Source of the DNA: Parachlorella kessleri | Lineage: Eukaryota > Chlorophyta > Trebouxiophyceae > Chlorellales > Chlorellaceae | Direction of reading: 5' to 3' | Length of the DNA: 64,000 nucleotides | Assembly: GCA_001598975.1 (NCBI GenBank) | Contig: BBXU01002799.1 | Location: forward strand, 45,733-109,732 | Part shown: piece after piece, positions 26,101 to 35,678 of the stretch | Layout of the letters: each line of letters opens with the position of its first letter | How positions within the stretch are numbered: the first letter of the stretch is position 1 | Position numbers and translations under genes: made by a program | The notes under the pieces: generated by a model | The model's database searches: none | The model's input: the letters and a program-made list of their open reading frames with translations, nothing else | What the model was told of the DNA's origin: nothing

Positions 26101-27018
26101 GTCTGCATGGCGACGTTCTCCTGCCTGGCTGGAAACTCTGGTTCGATGCAGGCGGCTCCCTGCCATGGAGCTTCGTAGCCTCCACTGGCTTACGCGGTCC
26201 TTTCTTTAAAAAATGGTCAGTGCTGAGCTTGCCTCCTGCAGACCCGGTGGGCTGGAGCTGTCGCGGGGTTCGCTGCTGGCAGCCATCCTGGCGCAGGCGC
26301 TGCGCTCCGTGGTGGAGGCGGTGCGGCTGACCACCCTAGGCCGCGCAGGCTTCCAGCAAATCCAGCTTGACATCCATTACCTTCGGCCGCGGCTGCAGCA
26401 GTTTGTCAGTCGAGGTGGGGATGATGTCTTCAAAGGTCTGCTGAGGCAGTTTGTCGCTGGGGCTGTGAATGGTCCCTGTTTGAACCTGGGAGCTGGCGCT
26501 GGGAAGTATCTGCGCAGAGTTGAGGGCCATACATAATCCTGCGGAAAGCGCTTTGGCTCTCACAGGGTTGCCGCGTGACCTCTTGGGAGGTGGGTGGGCG
26601 TGCGCAGATGCGGTGGGTGGCTGTGATTTTGAACTAGAGTCGCGCCTTCTGAGAGTGGCAGCTGGTGCTGCAGGAGAGTTGGCAGGGTGGTATCAGCGAG
26701 GCTGCAATTGATGTCCGACTTGGCGACTGGTAGGCGGAATTGCGGGGTATAGGGGTGCTGACAAGGCTGGTTGCAAGTATTGGTCTGTGGCCCTTCCTCT
26801 GTGCAGGTCCCGGGGCTGGGGAGGCGCAGGGCCGGGAGGCGTTAGCTCTGCTGGACGAGCTTCTGGGAGCGGCCATGGAGCGCTGCAGCCAGCCACTGCT
26901 GCTGGAGCCAGCGGTGCTGGATCGTATCGTGGCTGGGGCGCTGGCAGCCCAGAAGCAGCAGCAGCAGCAGGCGCCGGGGACTGGGGCGGCTGGTGGGGCA
27001 TCCTTGTCACTGCTGTGA
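20149..27018 (+). CDS. VPS51: VPS51 homologue, GARP/EARP vesicle-tethering subunit
   Basis: Seventeen exons encode about 975 residues; ATG 20149, stop 27016-27018. The N-terminus has the VPS51 signature: FDPDQYLRRMLKDT, LAGKHKAMLAEVGSLDSDMQ, then MLVYENYNKFVTATDTIKVM (20434-20895), followed by coiled-coil helices. The C-terminal exon 26242-26414 carries the family's GFQQIQLDIHYLRP block. VPS51 links VPS52/53/54 and tethers endosome-derived vesicles at the trans-Golgi. Exons are 20434-20584, 20781-20895, 21059-21162, 21416-21529, 21766-21915, 22199-22304, 22534-22715, 23039-23230, 23406-23526, 23772-23887, 24084-24189, 24393-24893, 25172-25338, 25630-25894, 26242-26414 and 26807-27018. Two introns start with GC (22305, 23231), both confirmed by phase. 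The end of exon 1 (about 20304) is uncertain. A Pro/Ala-rich insert (24530-24760) and a Gly/Met-rich loop (25740-25840) enlarge it beyond typical VPS51. Confidence 0.9.
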
Positions 27019-27184
27019 TGCGGGTGAAAGGTAGCCGTGTGCTCAAAGAATGAGCGGCTAGCGGGGAGGAAGATAAGGATGTGAAGGGGGCCTTTCCTGG
27101 ATAAGAATGCAAGGGCAGGCACGCAACTTGGCAGAGGGAGGTCTCAGACACTTACATCTTTGAAGGCTACTTGCTTTTGACCTG

Positions 27185-27189
27185 TGTAA
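27185..27189 (+). promoter_or_regulatory. TGTAA polyadenylation signal of VPS51
   Basis: A TGTAA pentamer lies about 170 bases after the VPS51 stop, facing the opposing signal of the next gene about 140 bases away. The spacing fits a compact convergent gene pair. Confidence 0.6.
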
Positions 27190-27327
27190 CACGGACTAGT
27201 AGTCTAGGGAAGTGAGAGGGCAGCCACCTGGTACTTGTGGGTAAGATTAGCAGTGAAACAGCACATAGTGAGAGTTTGCAGGCTTGAGTATCAGTCTTGT
27301 CACCATGTACATCATAGATCCGGGTCA

Positions 27328-27332
27328 TTACA
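27328..27332 (-). promoter_or_regulatory. TGTAA polyadenylation signal of the NTF2-like gene
   Basis: TTACA on the plus strand reads TGTAA on the minus strand, about 500 bases past the stop codon of the leftward gene ending at 27826. The stretch 27333-27825 would be its 3' UTR and shows no other gene. Confidence 0.5.
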
Positions 27333-27825
27333 GGTTTTGACCGCATTTTTTTATTGTTTCGCGTTTTGGCACCGCTTACGTTTTGTGGGGAGCAAAAAGC
27401 CAGATAACATAAAGGAATCCTAGCCTGCCTGCCTTTGATTGACAGCATTCAAGACATTGTTGCACCCTTGGAAGACATAGGTATCCCTTTGCCCTTACGA
27501 CCCTCCCCAGAAACTCCCAGGCCATTTATAGCGTGGGGTCCAGCGGCCGCCGGCAGCACGGCGGTACACCTGCCGCGTGACTTCGGTACCGGCACTGACA
27601 CTAACTGTGGCAGTGAGCAGCAGCACATCGGGCTCGCTCAGTGCGTAGACCTCCCTGAGGGTTCCTGCTCAGGGGGTGAAAGTGCGCTGAGTCATTACCA
27701 AGCAAGTAACTGGTCCTTTGCCATACAAAATAGTTGCCAACTGCTAGGCAGTGGAACACTTGCCAGAGCCACCCGTTGCCCTGACCAACACTGTCATGAC
27801 ACGCTGCATCCAAGCAATTTGCAGC

Positions 27826-29693
27826 CTAGCTCAGAGCCTCGCCTGTGTTGGGTGGCCCCCAAGAGATGTCAACAGTGAACTCTCCCAGGTCACCAGTGCT
27901 GGCAGTGGCCTGCTGCCTCCCAGGCTTCAAATCTCGCCGGCTCATGCCGGTGGGATGCCCCAGGCTGAACTCCTCCGTGACCTTGAAGAATGGTACCACT
28001 GCATGCAGCACACAGTCCTGGTGGTATGCAGCCTTCTGGGCAATGCATTGTTATGGCTATTATGCGGTAGGAACCGACTACACATGAGGCAAGGGAGAAA
28101 AATCGTGCAGGGTCTTACCCGTCAGGTATCTGATGGCCACCTTGGCACCAGACCGCTCTAACTCAATCCCCTCCAGCAGCTGCAGCACAGGAACATGGCC
28201 TTATGCCAAGCCTTGGGTGTTGCTCTATCGCAAGGAGGACTTTTGTGTCGACCGCTTACGGGCCGGGCTTGTGTGCCATGTGACAGTTGTTGACCAGGTT
28301 GATGCAACAAAGCCCACACAGAGAGTGCTGCCAACACAACATCGGGAGATAACGATATCTTCCCTTCCAGGGCATACCCTTGCACGGGACTCAGGCAGAG
28401 GCATGTGTGTACCCCCTGTGCCACAACAGGAAGCGGCATGTGTTCCCGCCTTACTTGCATTGCCGTGGTCCTCTGCAGCCCCCCAAGCTGCATCAGTTGC
28501 AGCGCCCGGTCATAGGATGCCATGTCCGAGGCTTCGATATCTTTCAGCCAGACACCACACATGCTGTCTAGCATGCTGCTGCCAGCACCGCTGTCACTGC
28601 TGCTACTACTTTGGTTACTGCGACTGAGCCTGCTGCTGCCTACAAGAGGAGGTTGCTGGCTTGACCCTAAATCTCCCATTGCCAGACTGCTGCTCCTGCT
28701 ACTATGGATGTCTCCAGCATGGCTGCTTGAGGCCTGCTTAGCTACCATTTGTGCCGCTGACCCCTCCGAAGGCGGGAACCTAGCAGTGGCACCTGGCAAG
28801 CCTGCTTGGGACTGGTTGCTGCCCGACTGTGTTGCCCACCCTGCTGCTGGCATTGCTTGCCCCGGTGGCGCTGGGCCTGCAAGCATTTGCAGCAAGGGTG
28901 CTGCGCCTCCCAAGAGAGGCACCAGCGGGGTAGGCACCTTCACAAGCTGCTCTGCCGACTCCTTGATGTAGCATATCTTGCCGCAGCTGTCTACCCGATA
29001 GAAGCTCAGGCCTGACAGCAGCGGCAGGGCCCTCCCTTGAGCCTCCATATGCCAAGAAATAGCCATGCTGTGAGGCTGCTCCGGAGAGGAAGTGGGTGTT
29101 GAGTCATCCACTACTAAGTTCCAGTCGCTGGGCGTGGCTCCCAGTAGGGTTTGCAACACCACCCTCACATCCTGCAAGAAGGCAAGGGGAGTACACCATA
29201 GACACCATGTGTCACATTATGTGAGGATGAACACTTCGTCAACAAGAACACCCAGCAGCAGTTATCTACCAGCCCAGGAAACACAAAGAAGGAACGCAAG
29301 GAAGAGCCATTTGTAAGCTGTTGCACATCTGCTCGCAAGCCAACTCACCTGCTTGCCGTGATAGGGTTGGGGATATGCCAAATTATGGTATGTGCAGTCC
29401 TCTGATAACTGCCCCACCATGGCATCCAGGTTGCGAGCATTGAAGGCTTCGACAAACTGATGCACACTGCAGCCCGCGCCAGCACTTCGTATGGCACAAC
29501 AGGCCGGGCGGGATCGTCTGCCTGCCCTGGAACCCTGCAACTCAACGCTTGTTGTGTGTCAGCACAGGTCAGCGGCCTGCTTGCTGAGCAAGTGGCCCCT
29601 GACAGCTAGCTAGGGGCAACACAGAGTGGCAGTCTTCTTGGCGCCTCGCCTTACCGTGAGGTGGCGCAGGTGCAGAAACTTCGAGTGTAACAT
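27826..29693 (-). CDS. NTF2/SnoaL-fold protein with organellar presequence
   Basis: Five phase-consistent exons: 29693-29655, 29534-29349, 29171-28455, 28183 to about 28123, and about 28019 to the stop at 27828-27826. ATG 29693 opens a basic, Ser/Arg/His-rich leader with no acidic residue (MLHSKFLHLRHLTGSRAGRR), resembling a chloroplast or mitochondrial transit peptide. Next is an NTF2/SnoaL-like segment, VHQFVEAFNARNLDAM.GQLSEDCTYHN, continuing with a predicted sheet region ending FYRVDSCGKICYIKES. A long Ser/Ala/Gln-rich linker (28890-28620) leads to a second conserved-looking block: GVWLKDIEASDMASYDRA, LEGIELERSG, a VPFFKVTE segment, and a terminal RRDLKPGRQQ with FTVDISWGPP. I do not recognise the second block by name. 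The biochemical role is unknown; NTF2-like folds bind small ligands or partner proteins. Confidence 0.7.
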
Positions 29694-30193
29694 TGTCCTC
29701 CTGGTTGCGCTGGTGCTGCAAAACACGAGATGTGCCACTTTCAGTGTGAGGCCACCGACCGTCACCCCACGACTGGCTTGCTAGGACTCAGCGATCACTC
29801 GCTCCATATCCAGCTTACAGCGCCTTCTACACTCTTGTATGCTAACACACCTCCACCCTCGAAACCAAGTTGTCTGGAAATGACTGGCTGGCCTGACATG
29901 GCTCCTAGTGGGCGCGCCGCCAAATGCGCCGGCTAGGCTGGTCATCGTGCAGTCGTGATTCCAAGCAGCAGGTTTGAGCCTAGGTTGATTTGTAGGCATG
30001 TGCAGGTCTTCAACGCCATGTCATGCCAGGTAGGCACTTCAAGCGTAGCAGGCCCGTTTCAACTTGTTGATTCGATTGATTGCTCTGTTTGTTCTGCCAA
30101 TTGGATCGGCTGCCAAGGCTTTTACTGCAAGTGATCCACCTGCTTTCTGCTGCTCGGCCTTGTAAACCTACTGCTGTCAATTGACTTGTCAGT
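29694..30193. promoter_or_regulatory. Divergent promoter region between the NTF2-like gene and the next gene
   Basis: About 500 bases separate two ATGs pointing away from each other. No coding potential is seen, and the interval should hold both 5' UTRs and core promoters. I could not pick out a convincing TATA box. Confidence 0.5.
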
Positions 30194-31007
30194 ATGCTTA
30201 CAGCACTGCTGTCGATCTTCACCCAGAAGAACAGCTTTCAGTCCCACGGGATCCCCACCCTGCAGAGCACCACAACTGCTGACACCAGCGACAGCAGTGA
30301 GGAGGAACACGTAGCAGTGCAGCTGCTTGTGGCTGGCGAACAGGTGCAGCTGGTCTTTGCCTGCCGTGGGAAGAACATATCCCAGGTAGAAGAGCCGGAG
30401 GCCGACGACCTGCGGTACCGCGTGCAACTACAGGTGGGTTTGCACAAAGTGGTTTTACTCTGCTTCTTTTAGGAATGGAACTGTGGTTGCGGCCTGTCTC
30501 TCTAGCTTCTGGCGAGCAAAACCACTAGCAGCGCCCTGATGCCGCTTGCAGGAATCTTTCAGCCCTGCACGCCCAGTCCACCTGATTTTGCTGCCCACCA
30601 GCAAGGAAGCCAGCAGCAGCCTGACACACAGCGTGAGCGCGTGGCTGACTGACCGCGAGTCCGAGGCAGAGCAGGAGCCCACAGTGCAGGTATGCGCCCT
30701 TTCTGCTTGGCCTGCCCTCGCGATTTATTTGTGGCCTAGTTGATGGACACCATTTCACCTGCCTCGAAACACAACTGCGAACCTCAGTCTCCAAAATTCC
30801 CTGCCCTGGCAAGGATTGACAAAGCACGCTTTAAGAGTTCAGACCCCTTTGTGACGGAGGTGCCAGCAGCTGCTTCTGCAGACTCCAGCAAGCAAGCTTT
30901 CACTTGGCAAGCTTGCCCAGAAGCTCAGTCCAAACTTCAGGAGGAAAGGCAGCCCAACCACCAGCATCCCAAGGCCCAGCGGGTGGAGCATCACTGCGTC
31001 ACCCTGA
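30194..31007 (+). CDS. Unrecognised 167-residue protein
   Basis: Three exons join perfectly in phase 0: 30194-30433 (80 codons), 30552-30689 (46 codons) and 30882-31007 (41 codons plus TGA). I recognise no family. The first exon has a hydrophobic start (MLTALLSIF), a Ser/Thr/Glu-rich stretch, then an alternating hydrophobic pattern (VAVQLLVAGEQVQLVFA) suggesting beta strands. The second continues VHLILLPT and a SAWLTDRES helix-like segment. The third is basic and Ser/Pro-rich (KLSPNFRRKGSP), possibly disordered. The small size and clean splicing argue for a real gene, but nothing in the sequence indicates a function. Confidence 0.6.
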
Positions 31008-31803
31008 CGCACGGTTGTTTTACCAACCTGGGTATCACAAAGATGCCAGGAGACTGCAGAGGTGACTGGACCATGCCACCTTTGGTGGCGCGGTGGCATT
31101 GGTGCGAGCAAACATTGAAAGCTGTTAATTGTAAGGGGCCTTACGCAGTATTAAGTGCTGAGAGCAGTACCTGTAGTCTAAGCTAGTACAGCCTGCTAGT
31201 GAGAAGAGAAAGACCAAGTGAACGTCACGTGTATCATGACCCCATGCTGAGGTATGCCCTCTATTTCATCTGTCTCTGTAGTGGGCTCCCACGCTTGTAT
31301 GCATGCATATGCCTTGGTAACCCATTACTATGAAGCCCTTCATTGGACGGAAATTTGGTGATGTACACGTTTTTGGTTTGCTGCAAAACTTGCAACGGGG
31401 GCATGCATATGCACAAGGTCAAGCAATTACTAGCAAGGAGCTGCCTGTACAGATTCAAACCTTGAAAGCAAGGTGGCAATTACGGCAAACCCTTGACGAT
31501 GTGTTCAATGCGAGCAACCAACAGGCATCACAACAGAAGACGAGGAGGCAAGGCAGGCTTTGCAGGCTCGCAAAATGAGAGACAATGCAAGATGGCTCAA
31601 TGCAATCTAGCTGACTGTCGCTACACGTCATTCTGGCGCATATCAAAATACAGGGTTGCACGCACTCGTCTGGCACAACATCACCTGGCGTGCGTCACAT
31701 ATACAATATTTTGGGGATATCTCACACGTAAGTTGCAACAATGCCGCCATTATCGCAGCACAGCTCACGCTTCACTGCATAACAGACATGGAATAGGGGC
31801 GCA
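31008..31803. other. Convergent intergenic region, no gene seen
   Basis: This lies between the stop of the 167-residue gene and the stop of the leftward secreted-repeat gene. It contains a TGTAA signal at 31130 and otherwise no domain or spliceable reading frame that I can support. It is more AT-rich than the neighbouring exons, as expected for 3' UTR and spacer. Confidence 0.5.
31130..31134 (+). promoter_or_regulatory. TGTAA polyadenylation signal
   Basis: A TGTAA pentamer lies about 125 bases after the stop of the 167-residue gene, a suitable distance for its 3' end. Confidence 0.5.
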
Positions 31804-33976
31804 TCAGCCAAGGGTCCCCTCGATGGTGGGCGCAAATACCAGCAATCCAGAGTTTTCCTGCACACATTGCTCGTTCTCAAGCGAGGGCCTTGCACGTGGC
31901 AGCCAACGAGCGCTAGCCTCACTCTCTTGCTTTGGTTTGCCTCTCTCGCACACAGTTGTCCAGTCCAGTTGCATGTCCCCAGCCAGACACCTTCGCTTGG
32001 GCAACTCAGCAGAATGCAGCCCACCACCACTCTCGCAATCACTCTTGCGCAGTATTACTCATCGCTGCAAGCACGCCTACCTGGAGCAGCCTGCGCCCAG
32101 CCTGGCTCAGGCGGCGCAGCTTCTTGCCAAGGCCGGCCTCGCTAACACTGTCGTCCATGCCCTCCTCCTCGGCGGGGGCGGGGGCCGGGTCCTCTTCCTC
32201 ACCAGTCATGTCAGCCTGCAGTGAGTGGAGGGAGGTGGTGAGGGGGAGGGGGGGGGGGCTGCAGTGTTTCTGGCACTCACTGAGAAGGAATGGATGCAAC
32301 AAACAATCGCTTACTTCTATTTTCACAAGAGCGAGTGTGGTCGATGTCGGAAAGCTGGCTCACAATGCTCAAGACCCGTGCATAAAACAAAAGAATTATT
32401 TCGAATCAGCTCCTGCTGGCTGCCACCATGCCCACCTCCTGCCCGCAAAATTTGGTGGTGGCGTGCCGCTAAGCTAGCGGCACTGCTCAGTTAGAGACAG
32501 GTAGAAGGCAAGGGAAGGCTGCTACTTCTAGGCAGGCTGGCTTGCAGGTCGACACTCCTGTGCTTGACGGCAGAACTGCAGTAATGCACTACTGCTTGCC
32601 ACCTCCACGACAGCTTCAGCCACTTTCAGCAGGCAGCCCACCACCACCTACGCTCTCCAAGTGCAAGCCAGGTGCCCTTCCCACCTGCAGCCTCCTCCTG
32701 CGCTTGCCCTCGCTCTCCTCCTCGGAGGCAGGTGCATCTCCCATATACTCCTCACCCTCCTCAGCCTGCATGGGGGCCACAGCGGAGTGCGGTGACCTAC
32801 ACATGCGCACCAAACCGTGAATGGCGGGCAGAAAGGCAGCAACCCAGCCCCGCAAGCGCTCTCGCTACAGGCATTGCGGCAGCCACTCAGTGGGCAACAG
32901 AAGCAGCTCTGCTCCTGAGCCAGTGCAATACCCACCAGGCTGCTGCATCCCACAGCGCCCTTGTGGCAGTGTGGGCCCACCGGTTGCTCCCGCGTCCCTG
33001 CTCGCTGCTCCTCTCCATGCCCCACCCAGTCAACCACACCCAGGCATGGCTCCCTTCAACAAAGTGTAGACGGGGCTGTAGTGCCCTCCGCAGTGCCCTC
33101 ACACCATACCAAGTGCCTCAAAACAGCCTACCCAACCAACCTCCTGCAGCTTGCGGCTCATGCCATACTCTTCGGTGGCGGGTGCGTCCATGCCTGGGTC
33201 ATCCTCAGATCCATCATCCTGAGCTAAGCGGCGCCGGCGACCCTCCATTTCGTCCGCTGGGGAAGCATATTCGTCTGACATGTCCTCCTGCTGCCAGCAC
33301 CATGCAGCGGGTTCGGGACAGGCATGGTGCAGACGGGGCAGGAACATGGGTGAATCGCGTGGTGGACTAGACTAGACTAGACTATTTCACCATCGTGCTG
33401 CCAAAGGAGAGCTAAAGCTCTGCAGAGGACTGGAAGTAATAGCAACATACCCATATGGTATGCATACCCATGATCCTGTCCATGCTGAGCAGGAGGGAAT
33501 CCCTGGAGTTGGGGTCCTTCCAGAGTCTATGAGTGACCGAGAGCGGGAGGCATCCCTGGCTGGTAGGGAACAAGGGCAGCCTCCGCACAGGGGTCATCAT
33601 TGAGCCAGTACTGCTCCCTTTGGGGCCACTAGTTTGTTGCTGTGTCAGCACAACATTCACCTGGAGAAGCTTGCGCTTCATCCCCTCATCCTCAGCAGCA
33701 GGTGCATCCATATAATCATCCTCCAGCCCCACTTGCTTCAACCCTCGTGTTGGCTGGCCTGCAGGCAAAGTGCACTGATTGTGGGTCCCTCTATGCTCCA
33801 GGCCATTCATGATGCTTGAGAACCTCATTACGCGACTTCCAGGCCGCGCGTTGCGTCGCCAGAATGTGAAATACTATTCTGTCACTGCACTGCTTACCTG
33901 CAACCTCTGCTAGCACCACTACTTGGGTGGAAGCGAAGAGAGCCAGAAGTGCAGCGACCTTCCAGGCCCTAGTCAT
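31804..33976 (-). CDS. Secreted acidic repeat protein with polybasic punctuation
   Basis: Six exons on the minus strand: 33976-33898, 33758-33661, 33287-33141, 32765-32685, 32215-32081 and 31857-31804 (last one less certain). The product is about 195 residues. ATG 33976 opens a clear signal peptide (MTRAWKVAALLALFASTQVV, then VLAEVA). Each following exon encodes an acidic block resembling DDYMDAPAAEDEGM and then a basic run ending in Leu-Gln or similar: KRKLLQ, RRRRLA with SRKLQE, KRRRRLQ, and KKLRRL with GRRLLQ. Four exons after the first end in phase 0, so units can be gained or lost without breaking the frame. It is probably secreted or vacuolar. The dibasic and tetrabasic sites would suit kexin-like cleavage, but that is inference. 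R(K/R)LLQ is, as I recall, frequent in secreted chlorophyte proteins. No enzyme domain is present. Confidence 0.65.
33365..33384. repeat. Pentanucleotide repeat (gacta)4
   Basis: Four perfect tandem copies of gacta lie in the intron between the second and third exons of the leftward secreted-repeat gene. It is a simple microsatellite with no evident function. Confidence 0.85.
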
Positions 33977-34479
33977 ACTGAGCCTCGCTGTGCCAGACGC
34001 AGGGTGAGTGGGAGCCGATGTCCAAGCTGTACAGCCTGGCTGCAGGCTTCCAACCCTTGCAGTTTCCTGGATCAATGGACAGTAGACTTCTTCACAGCCC
34101 TGCATGAAGCCCTTGCTGCCGCAACATATCACCACTTGTCATCCTAGGTGCGGCTTGGCTCCATGCGTGGCGTCTCTCGTAATCCCAGCAGTAATTCGTC
34201 AGAATGGCCTGAAGAGGGGGAGAGGCCTGCATGACTCTAGTCACCAACTCTTCACAACTGTCGGCGTTTAATGGCACCACCAGTTGCTTCCAACCATGCA
34301 AGACATTCCATATCCCCTACTGCGCATGCGCAGCCCCTCCCAGCAACCATGGCACTGCAACTTGGCCAACTTGCCCATGGGCGTCCTATGTATTATGTCA
34401 ATGTCACGGGTCGGCCGCTCTGCTCTCAGGATTCCGTTTCAACAAGCTGAGAATGTCCTTTGCTAGGGCTGCCCGCTCC

Positions 34480-34568
34480 CAGTGTCAGCGCTTAGAGCGA
34501 GCCGAAGGAATTGCGCCTTAGCGCCAGTGTCACTGCTTAGAGCAAGCAAGGGATTGCGCCTTAGCGCC
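34480..34568. repeat. Imperfect 45-bp tandem duplication
   Basis: Unit 1 (34480-34524) and unit 2 (34525-34568) both begin cagtgtca, share gcttagagc, and end attgcgccttagcgc. They differ by several substitutions and one base of length. The repeat sits in the shared upstream region of two divergent genes. Confidence 0.75.
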
Positions 34569-34888
34569 ACAGGCCATTGCTATAGCGGGCCAACGGGGAC
34601 GCGTGATTGACACACGCTTAGATAGGCGCGCACTCTATGAACCAGGCGGGACGCTGTGGCCAATTTGTGGGAACTCATCAGGACTCGTCGGACATTCACG
34701 GTGTGGCGGAACCAATGGAGGGTAGGCAGGCTAAACCCGCCCAACATCTGGCGGGCAGGGTTGCTTTGCATCCTGCAGAGGAGCTCCGTGAGGTGAGCTG
34801 CACTTGAGGTTCAGCTGAGGGATTCAAAATCCGTCAACATGCATGCTGTGCGTGCAATGCAGCAATTGTAGAAACCGATGGCACCCCT

Positions 34889-34904
34889 AGGCCTAGCTAG
34901 GCCT
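34889..34904. promoter_or_regulatory. 16-bp perfect palindrome, possible dimeric factor site
   Basis: aggcctagctaggcct equals its own reverse complement. It lies about 800 bases upstream of the RRM gene start and 900 bases upstream of the secreted-repeat gene. A binding site for a dimeric regulator is possible; nothing else supports it. Confidence 0.3.
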
Positions 34905-35678
34905 CTGCCCACTGTTGGCCTGTTTATCCACCGTTTCTACGGAGTCTGGTATAGCCTGCGTGTGGATCACAATCCTGGGAAGTCTTCAAACGATCAAGCA
35001 TGACGCATGACGTGGTGCCTCTTTAAAAAGCGCCTTACCTCCCCTACACTGATGACAGACTTAGCTCTAGACCGCTGCAGGCGACAAGAACAGGAAGAAG
35101 AAGCTGGTGATTAGTTTTAAGGGCGCTATCCAATACATACTGTATAGAGTAGCATATTCACCAACACTTCGGTACCTAGGAAGCCCGCTCGCATGGCGGC
35201 CCCGCAAGCTGGCTTTGCTCCAAATTGAAGCAAATTAATGATGCTCACGCTGGAGAAGTCAGGGAGTTCAGCCGCTTCGGCACCAGCCTGCATAATCCAG
35301 AAACCCCCAGCAGCTCAGTCGAAATGAAGTAAGGCGGGTATTAGCCAGCGGGGCCTTGTAAGACTACTCCAGGCGGAGTCTAGGAACGCTAGGGACGACA
35401 AGCTGTTACAGAAACAGAAGGCACTCGCTCTCAACACGCTGGTCCTGCCTGCCTTTTCACGCTCAACCCACTTGCCCAGTAGCGTCACAGTGACCCGCAA
35501 AAGTCCGCTATACTGACAGCCTGCTATTGCTGTTGCAACTTCGTTTGGATATGAAGGAAAGGCAGTAGAGCTTGCAGCGACGAGCAGCGACGGCGCGGAG
35601 GGAGCCATCCTCCAGCAGGACATCTTTCAGCGGGACGCCTCCTGACAGGGAGGAGACTTGGGTGCCCTGGCCTCTGTC

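Larger units (their letters stand above)
33977..35678. other. Divergent intergenic region between the secreted-repeat gene and the RRM gene
   Basis: About 1.7 kb without a supportable gene. It must hold both promoters. It contains a 45-bp tandem duplication (34480-34568) and a 16-bp palindrome (34889-34904), listed separately. A TGATGA box at about 35052 recalls a C/D snoRNA C box, but no matching D box or guide could be assigned. Confidence 0.5.

Noticed and set aside
35050..35110. Possible C/D box snoRNA (TGATGA near 35052)
   Set aside because: No D box at the right distance and no terminal stem could be found by eye.
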